47,079 bases of DNA from Gammaproteobacteria bacterium (GCA_027021445.1 JALUUH010000058.1:1-47079); one strand, 5' to 3'. Numbered from the stretch's first letter, positions 31,604 through 40,762 are shown. The notes: generated by a model not told the origin, from the letters alone. Numbers and translations: made by a program.

Positions 31604-34432
31604 ATGAAATTAGCAATTTGGAAAAAATATTCGATTTCTAGAAATAAAAGCTATCATTGTTTAATGACGTTGATTTGTTATTTATGTTTTTCATCTCCTG
31701 TTTTTTCGGCAGATAATTCTACTGTTTCTCGTTTATTCGAAGAAGGCATTAAAGCATTGCTAGACAAAAAACCTGAGTTAGCGATTGATAAATATAAGAA
31801 GGTGTTGGTACTTGAGCCCGATAATGCGGAAGCATACTTTAGAATGGGGCAGGCCTATGTTCAATTACATGATGTCGATGGAGCGGTAACTAATATAGTT
31901 AAAGCAACACGCCTATCACCCAGTAATGCAAGGTATAGCTTAAATCTTGGGACTATTTATGAAAAGGTCGGAAAAACCGACCGTGCTTTAGTGGAGTATC
32001 AACGTCTAGTTGATAGTGGTACCCGTGATAAACGTGTTAAAGAAGCAGAAAAAAGACTGGCATTGGCTAGTGGTCGTGAACTTGCGCGGAAAGGGGAGAT
32101 TAATGCTGCATTGTTGATTTTTAATGGCTTACTACTGGATTACCCTAAAGATGTACGAGTGTTGTTTAATCTTGGGACTTCTTACTATGTCATGGGCCGC
32201 GCAGAAGAAGCAGAAAACATATTTTTACGATTACTAGAGGTTTCGCCTGGTAATACGGCAATTCATCTAAAGCTGGCAAATATGTTTGAAAGAACAGGAA
32301 AGTTGGGTTTGGCGATGGAGCATTTGCAGGAAATTATTGACCTGAATAAAAATGCTGCGGAAGTTAAAAGTACGCAAGTACGTTTGAGTTTGTTGAAAGG
32401 TCGGCAGTATCTTGGGGCAAGGAGATGGCAGGATGCAATATTGGCATTCAGAGAGGTGATTGCATTAGACCCCAGAAAAATTGAAGCATATTATAATATT
32501 GGTGTAGCAAATTTAAATATGAAGGAATTTAAATTAGCTGAAAATTCTTTTCGTACTGTCTTACGACTTGATGAAAATAATTATGGGGCACGATTGAATT
32601 TAGCTATCTTGCTTTATGATGCTCAGCGCGTAAAAGAGTCAGAGGCTGAGTTACAATACATTATAGATAATGATTCAAGTGGAGAGTTTCGACAAAAGGC
32701 TGCTTCACGGTTGAACTTGCTCTATACGCAGATTGCAGACAAGGCATTACGTGAGGGAAAAATAGAAGAAAGTTTACGTGAATATCAGAAAGCCCTGGAT
32801 TATTATTCGGGAAATGTTAAGGCAAGTTTTAATAGTGGTTTGATTCTTTTACAGCAAAGAAAATTTAGGGAAGCGGTTGCAGAGTTTGAAAAAGTCATAG
32901 AATTAAGCCCAAATAACATTCGAGCTCGTTTAAATTTGGCTGCACTATATTCAGACTTAAACGACTATTCAAAAGCAGCTGAGCATTATGAAGTGATTAT
33001 GCAAATTGACAGCAACAGTGACGCGGGAAAAATAGCGAAAACTAAATGGAAAATATCTAAAGCAAGAGGTTTGTGGGCGGAGAGTAAACTTTCAGCGGCG
33101 GAAACATTATTTGAGGAAATAGTCGCTGAGAAGCCTGATGATTTTGAGGCGCTGGTGTACCTAGGTATTATTCAATCAAGTAAAAGTAAATATCGCGAAG
33201 CGGCTGAGTCTTATCAGCGGGTTTTGGATCTCAAGCCAGACCATAAACGAATGCGTTTATCTCTTGGTCAGGCGTATGAGCAGCTTGGCATGGATTTACT
33301 CGCGGCTCAAGAGTATCGAACCATCATCTTTAATGGTGCATCCAAAGATGTGGTAGCTCAAGCGAATGAAAGTTTGAGGTTAGTTGAAAGTAGGCTTAGC
33401 GGGTTTTCAAATATGTTTTCTTACCAAGTGAATTATGATGACAATGTGACGCTTAACGATCAAAGTCAAGTAGAGGAACTCCGGACGAGTACAGCAGTTA
33501 GTGTGGTGTACGGGCATAGTATTAGGGATGATTTAAGTTTTCAGATAATATGGAGTCCAACATATTCCGCATTACATTCTTCTCAGCGAGATTTTTTTAG
33601 TTCTGTTACCCAGGGAACGGTGAAGAGTGGGTCGCCAGAGAAAAGCTGGACGTTGAACTTTGGTCAGCAAAGTCAGCAGAGCGTAGTGAGAGAGCAAAAA
33701 ATTAGTCAAAGTAATGATGTATCCCTTAGTCGAGCAAGAAAATTATTTATGCCGGCGGTTTTTGGCTTAGCACCGAAAGGATTAAAGGGAGATGCTATCT
33801 CTACCCAACTCGTGTTATCTGCCAATGCTAGGTATATTGCGTCACAGGTTGGAAATAAGACGCTTAATGCTTATAGTGGAGGAATTGGTGCTTCAGTGAG
33901 TCAAAGTTTAACGCGGGGTATCAGTGCTTCTGCGTCTTATAATCTAAGCCTAAGGCGAAGCAATAATATTGAAAACTTTGTCAAGAACCCAGGTGTTAGT
34001 ACTCCCAACCCAGTTACAGGTTTACCCGTCGTTCTCCCCGAGCTCTTAGTTTACGATTCTAAAGACTATGAATTGAACCAGCATGCATTTTCACTGTCCT
34101 TGTCTAAAACGCTCGCTGCTGGAATAAACGGTACTTTTTCGGCAAATGCTTCTTATTCAGGGTATATCAATACTGATTCAGGCTCATTAGCGGAAGGTGG
34201 TGCGAAAAGAAGGAATAACATTAGTTTAGGGATAACAGGGTCTATCAATTATTTCTTTTTTAAAGATATGAGCATGTTTTTTTCTGTGAGTTATCGAAGT
34301 AATTTTTCAAATCTGTCAACAGGATTAAGTGCAGGATTAACGGCAGGCGAGGCGATTGGTAGTTTTCAAAGTAGTTCTTTGGGAGGGTATAATCGATTTA
34401 CGATGACTTCTGGTTTGAGAATGAATTTCTAA
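31604..34432 (+). CDS. TPR protein with C-terminal outer-membrane beta-barrel
   Basis: A 942-aa exported protein. After the signal peptide (LICYLCFSSPVFSA), about residues 45-590 are tandem tetratricopeptide repeats (for example LEPDNAEAYFRMGQAYVQLHDVDGAV and LDPRKIEAYYNIGVANLNMKEF). Residues about 602-942 switch to beta-rich sequence beginning FSYQVNYDDNVTLND and ending GLRMNF, a barrel with terminal Phe. This TPR-plus-barrel plan recalls polysaccharide-export porins such as PgaA or BcsC, but no specific match is claimed. It follows the small barrel gene by 35 bp. Confidence 0.8.
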   Translation: MKLAIWKKYSISRNKSYHCLMTLICYLCFSSPVFSADNSTVSRLFEEGIKALLDKKPELAIDKYKKVLVLEPDNAEAYFRMGQAYVQLHDVDGAVTNIVKATRLSPSNARYSLNLGTIYEKVGKTDRALVEYQRLVDSGTRDKRVKEAEKRLALASGRELARKGEINAALLIFNGLLLDYPKDVRVLFNLGTSYYVMGRAEEAENIFLRLLEVSPGNTAIHLKLANMFERTGKLGLAMEHLQEIIDLNKNAAEVKSTQVRLSLLKGRQYLGARRWQDAILAFREVIALDPRKIEAYYNIGVANLNMKEFKLAENSFRTVLRLDENNYGARLNLAILLYDAQRVKESEAELQYIIDNDSSGEFRQKAASRLNLLYTQIADKALREGKIEESLREYQKALDYYSGNVKASFNSGLILLQQRKFREAVAEFEKVIELSPNNIRARLNLAALYSDLNDYSKAAEHYEVIMQIDSNSDAGKIAKTKWKISKARGLWAESKLSAAETLFEEIVAEKPDDFEALVYLGIIQSSKSKYREAAESYQRVLDLKPDHKRMRLSLGQAYEQLGMDLLAAQEYRTIIFNGASKDVVAQANESLRLVESRLSGFSNMFSYQVNYDDNVTLNDQSQVEELRTSTAVSVVYGHSIRDDLSFQIIWSPTYSALHSSQRDFFSSVTQGTVKSGSPEKSWTLNFGQQSQQSVVREQKISQSNDVSLSRARKLFMPAVFGLAPKGLKGDAISTQLVLSANARYIASQVGNKTLNAYSGGIGASVSQSLTRGISASASYNLSLRRSNNIENFVKNPGVSTPNPVTGLPVVLPELLVYDSKDYELNQHAFSLSLSKTLAAGINGTFSANASYSGYINTDSGSLAEGGAKRRNNISLGITGSINYFFFKDMSMFFSVSYRSNFSNLSTGLSAGLTAGEAIGSFQSSSLGGYNRFTMTSGLRMNF

Positions 34433-34471
34433 CATACAAGTCAATAACTCGGAAATCATGAGCATTTAATT

Positions 34472-36247
34472 ATGTGTGGAATTTGTGGAGAAATAAGAGT
34501 AGACAAGCAATTAGTGAATTCACATGTGGTTGCTAAAATGATGTCTCAACTTGAAAAGCGTGGCCCAGATTTCGGAGGACAATTTATCGATGAAAATGTG
34601 GGTTTTGGTCACCGAAGGCTTGCGATAATTGATTTATCAGAACGATCAAATCAACCTATGGTTGATCACGAGCTTGGTTTGGCCATTGTTTTTAATGGGA
34701 CAATATACAACTATAAAATACTAAGAAAAGAGCTGCTAGAAAAGGGCTATACTTTTTTTTCAGACGGTGATACTGAAGTGATACTGAAGGCATATCATGC
34801 TTGGGGTGAAGCTTGTGTGGAAAAATTTTACGGTATGTTTGCGTTTTCCATTTTGCATAAAGCCAAGCAACAAGTGTTTATGGCAAGAGACCGATTTGGT
34901 ATTAAACCCTTATACTATGCTAAGACAGGTGGATTTATTCGTTTTGCTTCTACAATACCCGCTTTATTGGCGGCAGGAGAACTGGATACTAGTATTGATC
35001 CTATCGCTTTGCATCACCAGTTTACCTTACATGCTGTAGTTCCAGCACCAAGGACAATATTAAAAGGTATTCGCAAACTTGTGCCGGGTACTACATTAAC
35101 CATTGACTTTAATGGCGAGATTCGTGAGCGACAATACTGGCGACTAACGGCACAACGTCCAGATTCGCCAAAGTCCGAGCTTGAGTGGGAAGAGGCAATT
35201 CATGCGGCGCTATATTCTGCGGTTAAAAAGCGCAAAGAAATTTCGGATGTTCCCGTTGGTGTGTTGTTGTCTGGCGGGCTTGATTCGAGTTTGCTCGTCG
35301 CCTTATTAGCAGAAGTAGGCGCAAAGGATTTGTTAACTTTTTCTATCGGTTTTGAAGATGTTGATGAAGAACGTGGTAGTGAGTTTGAGTTTTCTGATTT
35401 AGTCGCAGATCGCTATCAAACGCAACACCACAAGATACGAATACCCAATAATGAAGTGTTGCTCAGACTGCCAGAGGCAGTAGATAGCATGGCAGAGCCA
35501 ATGGTAGGTCAAGATGCCGTGGCTTTTTATCTCTTGTCCGAGCAAGTCTCTAAGCACGTGAAAGTTGTGCAAAGTGGCCAGGGCGCTGATGAAGTATTTG
35601 GAGGTTATTTTTGGTATTCGAAGATGCAATCTGAGCTAGGAAATGATCTGGATCGCTTTAAAGCGCATTATTTTGATCGTACTCATCAAGAGTTTTTAGC
35701 GATGGTTACTCCGGAATATCAGGGAGATGACTATACAAGCAAAGACATTGCTCAACGTTTAGCACTACCGGGAGCCGATACTTTTATCGATAAAATATTG
35801 CGCTTAGATACTACAACCTTAATTGTTGATGACCCTGTAAAAAGGGTTGATAACATGACCATGGCTTGGGGTTTAGAAGCTAGAGTTCCTTTTTTGGATC
35901 AAGAGCTTGTAGAGTTAGCAATGCAAATGCCAGCGGCGCTAAAACTGGGTTCTGGAGGCAAACATGTGTTGAAATCGATTGCCCGCAAGCTATTGCCTAG
36001 GCAGGTTATTGATAGACCAAAAGGATATTTTCCAATGCCGGCTCTTAAGCACATCAGGGGGCCTTTTCTCGATTTTATGCATGACGTACTAACTTCGACA
36101 GAGTGCCATTCTCGACAGCTCTATAATCGTGAATACGTAGATAAGTTATTGAAAAATCCAGATAAATACACCACTAAAATAAAGGGTAGTAAACTTTGGC
36201 ATCTCGCTTTATTAGAATTTTGGTTGCAAAGACACAAGGTGCATTAA
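34472..36247 (+). CDS. asnO: Asparagine-synthase-like amidotransferase, NAGGN type
   Basis: A 591-aa glutamine-dependent amidotransferase: Cys2 glutaminase domain (MCGICGEIR, RRLAIIDLSERSNQPM) and synthetase domain with PP-loop SGGLDSS at 267-273. Phrases HAVVPAPRTILKGIRKL, VVQSGQGADEVFGGYFWY, RVDNMTMAWGLEARVPFLD and DRPKGYFPMPALKHIRGP fit the N-acetylglutaminylglutamine amidotransferase subgroup, which amidates a dipeptide to make the osmoprotectant NAGGN. The usual partner ligase/acetyltransferase gene is not seen in this window. The gene follows the TPR-barrel gene by 39 bp. A plain asparagine synthetase B is the alternative. Confidence 0.83.
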   Translation: MCGICGEIRVDKQLVNSHVVAKMMSQLEKRGPDFGGQFIDENVGFGHRRLAIIDLSERSNQPMVDHELGLAIVFNGTIYNYKILRKELLEKGYTFFSDGDTEVILKAYHAWGEACVEKFYGMFAFSILHKAKQQVFMARDRFGIKPLYYAKTGGFIRFASTIPALLAAGELDTSIDPIALHHQFTLHAVVPAPRTILKGIRKLVPGTTLTIDFNGEIRERQYWRLTAQRPDSPKSELEWEEAIHAALYSAVKKRKEISDVPVGVLLSGGLDSSLLVALLAEVGAKDLLTFSIGFEDVDEERGSEFEFSDLVADRYQTQHHKIRIPNNEVLLRLPEAVDSMAEPMVGQDAVAFYLLSEQVSKHVKVVQSGQGADEVFGGYFWYSKMQSELGNDLDRFKAHYFDRTHQEFLAMVTPEYQGDDYTSKDIAQRLALPGADTFIDKILRLDTTTLIVDDPVKRVDNMTMAWGLEARVPFLDQELVELAMQMPAALKLGSGGKHVLKSIARKLLPRQVIDRPKGYFPMPALKHIRGPFLDFMHDVLTSTECHSRQLYNREYVDKLLKNPDKYTTKIKGSKLWHLALLEFWLQRHKVH

Positions 36248-36389
36248 CCTTAATTTCAATCTGAACATAAGCGTGATAATAGTTGATATAGATACTTGGG
36301 TATTATAAGCTTGCATTATTCTGCCTGGGTCTGCGTCATGCCCATTCGGGCTATTGCTGTGAAAATGATAAACTTTTAATAAATTTAAG

Positions 36390-36403
36390 CCCCAAAATTG
36401 GGG
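36390..36403. promoter_or_regulatory. 14-bp palindrome upstream of grxD
   Basis: CCCCAAAATTGGGG is a perfect palindrome 38 bp before the grxD start codon, in an otherwise AT-rich leader. It could be an operator; no regulator is implied by the sequence. Confidence 0.4.
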
Positions 36404-36441
36404 TATGTTAAATATAAATGATATTGACGAGGTTATTTCCG

Positions 36442-36762
36442 ATGGATGTAATGGACAAAATTAAGCAGCAGGTGGAATCGACCCCTGTGCTGATCTATAT
36501 GAAAGGCTCTCCACAGTTTCCTATGTGTGGTTTTTCCAGTCGTGCTGCGCAAGCTCTACAAAACTGTGGTGCAGAGTTCGGCTATTTTAATGTGTTAGAA
36601 GATTCAGAGGTGTTTGAGAATCTTCACCGGTATGCTGATTGGCCTACATTTCCACAAATATATGTGAAAGGGGAATTGATTGGTGGTTGCGATATTGTCA
36701 TTGAAATGTATGAAAGCGGTGAGTTGAAAAAATTGGTGGAAGGTGCTGTCGGAGTGTCTTGA
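36442..36762 (+). CDS. grxD: Monothiol glutaredoxin GrxD
   Basis: A 106-aa CGFS-type glutaredoxin that carries and delivers [2Fe-2S] clusters. The active site C29-GFS is within FPMCGFSSRAAQ; WPTFPQIYVKGELIGGCDI holds the TFPQ glutathione site and GGxD motif. A GAGG Shine-Dalgarno nine bases upstream selects ATG 36442 over an upstream ATG at 36418. A terminator follows at 36785, so it is probably monocistronic. Confidence 0.95.
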   Translation: MDVMDKIKQQVESTPVLIYMKGSPQFPMCGFSSRAAQALQNCGAEFGYFNVLEDSEVFENLHRYADWPTFPQIYVKGELIGGCDIVIEMYESGELKKLVEGAVGVS

Positions 36763-36784
36763 ACCTGAGCATCATTAGACGTAT

Positions 36785-36809
36785 AAAGGCTGCTTATGCA
36801 GCCTTTTTT
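36785..36809 (+). terminator. Rho-independent terminator after grxD
   Basis: AAAGGCTGC-ttat-GCAGCCTTT is a perfect 9-bp stem with a tetraloop and T-tract. Confidence 0.92.
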
Positions 36810-36878
36810 ATCGACTGTTCTTAATAAGAAATATGCAAAAAGAAACCCAATTACCTATCCAGATTATTAGAAATACCG

Positions 36879-37658
36879 ATGAGCTTTGATGCAAGGTTCT
36901 CCGGAATCCAGCGCTTGTATGGGATGGAAGCCAGTGAGCTTATTCAGCGCATGCATGTTTGTGTCATAGGGGTAGGCGGGGTTGGCTCATGGGCCATTGA
37001 AGCTTTAGCACGAACCGGTGTTGGCAGGCTTACATTGATTGATAATGATGATATTAGTGCGAGTAATACCAATCGTCAACTGCACACCTTAACAAGCACT
37101 GTGGGCAAGTCTAAGGTTTCCGTAATGGCTCAGCGAGTGGCAGAGATTAATCCTGCGTGTGATTGCAGGGTTATCGATGACTTTATTACCGCTCAAACTT
37201 ACGAAACCTATTTGTCGAAAGAATATGATTATGTCATTGATGCAATTGATAGTATTAAATTTAAGTCAATCGTCATCAATTATTGCAAGCGCAATAAAAT
37301 TAAAATTATTACGACGGGGGGTGCGGGAGGTTTAGCTGACCCGACAGCGATTAAAGTTGCAGATCTAACGCAAGCATACAATGATCCACTGCTTTCAAAA
37401 GTAAGGTCAGCCTTGAGAAGTGACTACGGTTTTCCTCGCGGCGATAAACGACGATTTGGCGTAGAATGTGTTTTCTCTAGTCAGTCGCCCGTTTATCCAA
37501 AGCCGGATGGAACCGTTAGCCACGCAAAACCCGGTATACATGGGGTGTCTTTAGATTGTCGTTTTGGTTATGGTTCAGTCAGTTTTGTAACCGCTAGTTT
37601 TGGCTTTATAGCAGCAGCGCAGGCTGTTAATAAAACCTTGAAAAGTAGATGCAAATAG
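36879..37658 (+). CDS. tcdA: tRNA threonylcarbamoyladenosine dehydratase TcdA (CsdL)
   Basis: A 259-aa cytoplasmic E1-like enzyme that uses ATP to cyclise t6A to ct6A at position 37 of ANN-decoding tRNAs. The ThiF/MoeB fold is clear: FSGIQRLYG, the dinucleotide-binding GVGGVGSW at residues 31-38, NDDISASNTNRQLHTL, DAIDSIKFK and TGGAGGLADPT. Length and C-terminal SQSPVYPKP are typical. It is monocistronic-looking and convergent with a small minus-strand gene 4 bp away. Confidence 0.94.
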   Translation: MSFDARFSGIQRLYGMEASELIQRMHVCVIGVGGVGSWAIEALARTGVGRLTLIDNDDISASNTNRQLHTLTSTVGKSKVSVMAQRVAEINPACDCRVIDDFITAQTYETYLSKEYDYVIDAIDSIKFKSIVINYCKRNKIKIITTGGAGGLADPTAIKVADLTQAYNDPLLSKVRSALRSDYGFPRGDKRRFGVECVFSSQSPVYPKPDGTVSHAKPGIHGVSLDCRFGYGSVSFVTASFGFIAAAQAVNKTLKSRCK

Positions 37659-37662
37659 ATGC

Positions 37663-37857
37663 TTATTTATTCAGTAATAGTTCGAGCTTTGCCAAGCAAG
37701 CTACTATTAATAAAACAGCGCCTCCATTAAACAAAGTAATGCTTTCAAATCCAAAAAGATAATGTGCTCCTGCTAACCGAGCTGCACCGGCTACGGTACA
37801 AATTATTAAGCCGAATAATAGTACAACATTTCCGCCTATTTTTAGTATGTCGATCAT
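37663..37857 (-). CDS. Small membrane protein
   Basis: A 64-aa protein with two predicted transmembrane helices (NVVLLFGLIICTVAGAARLAG and FNGGAVLLIVACLAKLELLL) separated by a short aromatic loop. It fills the gap after tcdA and has a plausible composition for a real small membrane protein, but I recognise no family. Confidence 0.6.
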   Translation of the reverse strand: MIDILKIGGNVVLLFGLIICTVAGAARLAGAHYLFGFESITLFNGGAVLLIVACLAKLELLLNK

Positions 37858-37985
37858 TCCTATTTTTCCTTTGATGTCAGTTTAATGGTGAGTGATAAAT
37901 CCTCGGCTCTTGCGTTTGTAATGTCGCCTGCTCGTGAGTATAAGCGATTTTAAACAATATGATACACTATACCCGTGGCGTTTGA

Positions 37986-37999
37986 GATATAGCTATATC
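37986..37999. promoter_or_regulatory. 14-bp palindrome upstream of the DUF2288 gene
   Basis: GATATAGCTATATC is a perfect palindrome 103 bp before the start codon, just after an AT-rich stretch with ATGATACACTATAC. A candidate operator or chance event. Confidence 0.3.
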
Positions 38000-38101
38000 C
38001 AAATATCCAACTTAAATTAACCCAGTGTTCATGAGCAAAGCTATTTCAAGATGACTGCAATTGCTTATGAAGGTTTTGAATATAACGTCAAGGGCTGGTC
38101 A

Positions 38102-38428
38102 ATGAATGAAAATCGATTGAATGCGGAAATGCCAAAAGAGGAGCTAAGAGCTGCCTTAAATGCCGAATGCGGAAAGCTTGAATGGAAAGAGTTAGAAAAA
38201 CATTTTGCGCGCGGAGTAGTGATAAAGGTGTGTGCTTCAATCGATTTGATTGAAGTTGCTGTTGCTATGATTAGAGATGACAAAACGGCGATTGAAAACT
38301 ATATGCAACAAAGAGAAATAACTAAGGCTTCTACCCAAGATGCTATCTATTGGAACGACACTAATGCTTTTTTTTGGGCGATTGTTATTGCTCCATGGGT
38401 TATTGTGCAAGAAGTAAAACAGGCATGA
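38102..38428 (+). CDS. DUF2288 family protein
   Basis: A 108-aa cytoplasmic protein with the DUF2288 pattern: LRAALNAECGKLEWKELEKHFARGVVIKV, DLIEVAVAMIRDD, and the C-terminal FWAIVIAPWVIVQE. Function unknown. ATG 38102 is chosen because AAGGG lies a few bases upstream; the frame is open from 38051 without a good ribosome site. Confidence 0.85.
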   Translation: MNENRLNAEMPKEELRAALNAECGKLEWKELEKHFARGVVIKVCASIDLIEVAVAMIRDDKTAIENYMQQREITKASTQDAIYWNDTNAFFWAIVIAPWVIVQEVKQA

Positions 38429-38487
38429 GCCTCATCCCTAATATCGTTATAACGTAGGATCATGGTAGTGATTCTTTGGTGGTTGAA

Positions 38488-38928
38488 ATGTCGACTGCAT
38501 TTTGGAAAAAAAAACAGCTAAATGAAATGACGAATGAGCAATGGGAGTCACTCTGTGATGGATGTGCTCGATGTTGTTTAATAAAGCTAGAAGATGAAGA
38601 AACGGGTAAATTGCATTTTACCAATGTGGCGTGTTCGCAGCTTGATATTGAGACATGTCGATGTACTGACTACGCTCAGCGTACACATTTGGTTCCTGCT
38701 TGCATAGAGATTACGGTGGATCAGGTGAAAACCCTTACTGGTTTACCTGCCACGTGTGCGTATGCCAAATTAGCTAATGGAGAAAGCCTTGAGTCTTGGC
38801 ATCCGCTTTTATCGGGAGGCCAAGCGAGTGTGATCAGGGCAGGGGTTAGTATTCATAGTATTGCGGTATCTGAGCGCCATGTACATCCTGAGCAACTAGA
38901 GGAACATGTTGTTGATTGGATAGGCTAA
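38488..38928 (+). CDS. ycgN: YcgN-family cysteine cluster protein (UPF0260)
   Basis: A 146-aa protein with the conserved N-terminal cysteine cluster LCDGCARCC and later cysteines (VACSQLDIETCRCTDY, VPACIEIT, CAYAKLANG), typical of the YcgN/YkgJ zinc or iron-cluster proteins. Biochemical role is not established. The frame is open from a TTG at 38476, but ATG 38488 gives the usual N-terminus (FWKKKQLNEM). Confidence 0.9.
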   Translation: MSTAFWKKKQLNEMTNEQWESLCDGCARCCLIKLEDEETGKLHFTNVACSQLDIETCRCTDYAQRTHLVPACIEITVDQVKTLTGLPATCAYAKLANGESLESWHPLLSGGQASVIRAGVSIHSIAVSERHVHPEQLEEHVVDWIG

Positions 38929-38960
38929 AAAATTATTTTCCACTCACCCCTCTACATCAC

Positions 38961-38980
38961 AGGCTGCAAGCCTCTTTTTT
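38961..38980 (+). terminator. Short terminator-like hairpin after ycgN
   Basis: AGGCT-gca-AGCCT followed by CTTTTTT. The stem is only 5 bp, so activity is uncertain. Confidence 0.5.
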
Positions 38981-39010
38981 GAGTATTTACCGATTTTTTA
39001 CCAGGATTGA

Positions 39011-39048
39011 GTAGACTTATGCTTATGTTAACGAGCATAGAAGTCTAC
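39011..39048 (+). promoter_or_regulatory. Hairpin abutting the start codon of the SleB-like gene
   Basis: GTAGACTT-ATGCT pairs with AGCAT-ag-AAGTCTAC across a 10-nt loop, ending 2 nt before the GTG at 39051. No Shine-Dalgarno is visible between, so translation may be weak, regulated by opening of this stem, or start elsewhere. Confidence 0.5.
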
Positions 39049-39050
39049 AT

Positions 39051-39605
39051 GTGTATAATTTTTTCCTATCGTTTGAACCCAGTCGTCGCAGGCTAAAAGG
39101 TGTTTGCATACTCCTGAGTGTAGCTACGTTAGCTATGTTGTTAAGCTATTGTGTAGAGCTAAAGCATTCCAATGAAGAAATACTCTGTTTAGCGCTGAAT
39201 ATTTACCATGAAGGCAGAGGAGAGCCGTTTGCAGGACGGTTAGGGATTGCAACAGTGACCATGAACAGAGTCGCTTCTAAGAAATTTCCAAACAATGTGT
39301 GTCAAGTGGTATTCCAGCGTCGCTATCATCGCAAGCATGGCTTTTATGTGGGTGAGTTTTCATGGACTCAGGATCAAATAAGCGATACACCTAAACATGA
39401 TGCTTCGTGGACGGATGCGATTAATCTAGCCCGAAATGTTTATCGGAATAATTTATTGAATCACGACGTTAAGAATGCGTTATTTTATCATGCGACTTAT
39501 ATTCAGCCGGGCTGGGCTAATCGTATGCATAAAATTACCACGATTGGTCAGCATGCTTTCTACCAAAATTACGGAACAGTTTCAAACAAGCCTGAAAAAA
39601 AGTGA
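39051..39605 (+). CDS. SleB-like cell wall hydrolase
   Basis: A 184-aa protein with one N-terminal membrane helix (VCILLSVATLAMLLSYC) and a hydrolase_2 (SleB) catalytic domain. Family marks are LALNIYHEGRGEP with the presumed catalytic Glu, IATVTMNRV, FPNNVCQVVFQ and the closing FYHATYIQPGW. Such enzymes cleave peptidoglycan glycan strands in the periplasm. The GTG start at 39051 is the only start that keeps the membrane anchor. The 3' end overlaps the convergent DUF6164 gene by 37 bp. Confidence 0.87.
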   Translation: MYNFFLSFEPSRRRLKGVCILLSVATLAMLLSYCVELKHSNEEILCLALNIYHEGRGEPFAGRLGIATVTMNRVASKKFPNNVCQVVFQRRYHRKHGFYVGEFSWTQDQISDTPKHDASWTDAINLARNVYRNNLLNHDVKNALFYHATYIQPGWANRMHKITTIGQHAFYQNYGTVSNKPEKK

Positions 39606-39961
39606 TAATAGAAATAAATAATGAGACCAAGAAAGAAAATAAGTGGAATGCTTTTTTTATTGAATAGCATATATTTTAAGCTAAAAAGAGTACGTTCTTT
39701 GAATGGTGCATTAGGATTATAGCCAGTGTCTTGTTGATAGTTTTCTCGCGCTTGCTGTGCATAATGTTTCTGCGCTTCAGTGAAAAGCTCTTTAGCACGT
39801 GGAAGCTCATTATCTATCGTTATCCAAATGGCCGGGTTAGAAAACCCCCAACGGCTTCCTGGTGTTTGGTAAAATGCAATATTGTTTTCTGTTAAAGTCT
39901 TGCGTATTACTTCTGCTTCATTCTCGGCAGTGTAAGGGAAAGAGAATAATCGTTTGGCCAT
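39569..39961 (-). CDS. DUF6164 family protein
   Basis: A 130-aa protein with an N-terminal fold typical of the family (EVIRKTLTENNIAFYQTPGSRWGFSNPAIWI, then RAKELFTEAQKHYAQQARENY) and a C-terminal membrane helix (IPLIFFLGLIIYFYYHFF). Function unknown. Its 3' end overlaps the convergent cell wall hydrolase gene. Confidence 0.75.
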   Translation of the reverse strand: MAKRLFSFPYTAENEAEVIRKTLTENNIAFYQTPGSRWGFSNPAIWITIDNELPRAKELFTEAQKHYAQQARENYQQDTGYNPNAPFKERTLFSLKYMLFNKKSIPLIFFLGLIIYFYYHFFSGLFETVP

Positions 39962-40063
39962 AATTAGGAACTCAATTTAGTATCAAATAATGCCCATCCC
40001 TTAGCAGTGTATGCCACGAGTGGGTGGTTTGTAAATCGGTAGCTTAAATAAAGTGAAAAAATA

Positions 40064-40762
40064 TTAATTAATTTGTTTTCTTAATTCATTGGCTTGCCGG
40101 TGTTGCGGATCAAGTTCTTTAATTCTATCAAGGTCTTCAATGGCAGCGTTAATGTCAGAGTTTTCTATTTGCTGTTGCACGCGTTCAAATAACGCATCGA
40201 CTAAATTTTCTTTAGCAGAACTAAAGCTAGTATTGGAAATATAGGCTTGGGCATAACAACGTATAGCCTGGTTCAGGTCATCTTTACCCAAGTAGGTGCC
40301 GCCCATATTGTTCCAGGCTTCGGTAAAGCCTTTATTGATTTCAACCGCTTTTTGATAAAGCGGCAATGCCTGGTCAAAATTATCTTGTTTAAAGAATACA
40401 CCCGCAAAATTGAAATGTGCCTCAGCATAGTCAGGCTTGATTTCTATAGCTTTTTCATATTGTTCCACTGCCGCTGGAATTTCATCTAAGGCAAAGAGTA
40501 CGTTTGCGAGGTTGTTACGGTAAAGCGCATCAAGAGGATTGACCTCTACGGCACGTAGAATAAAGTCTAAAGCAAGTAAATAGTCTTCAATATCGTAGGC
40601 TAGCATGCCAGCCAAATGCAATGCTTTTCCGTTCTCGGGTTCAATTTCAAGAACTTTGGCGTACATTCCGTTGGCTTGTTGCAAATCACCGTCTCGATGG
40701 TATTGCAGACCTTCCTCTAGTGTTTGAGCAATATCAAGCACATCTTCTTCTGATTCAACCAT
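40064..40762 (-). CDS. Tetratricopeptide repeat protein
   Basis: A 232-aa cytoplasmic protein, no signal peptide, made of about five TPR units (DLQQANGMYAKVLEIEPENGKALHLAGMLAY, VNPLDALYRNNLANVLFALDEI, IKPDYAEAHFNFAGVFFKQDNF, INKGFTEAWNNMGGTYLGKDDL). A protein-interaction role is likely; nothing specific can be said. Confidence 0.85.
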   Translation of the reverse strand: MVESEEDVLDIAQTLEEGLQYHRDGDLQQANGMYAKVLEIEPENGKALHLAGMLAYDIEDYLLALDFILRAVEVNPLDALYRNNLANVLFALDEIPAAVEQYEKAIEIKPDYAEAHFNFAGVFFKQDNFDQALPLYQKAVEINKGFTEAWNNMGGTYLGKDDLNQAIRCYAQAYISNTSFSSAKENLVDALFERVQQQIENSDINAAIEDLDRIKELDPQHRQANELRKQIN

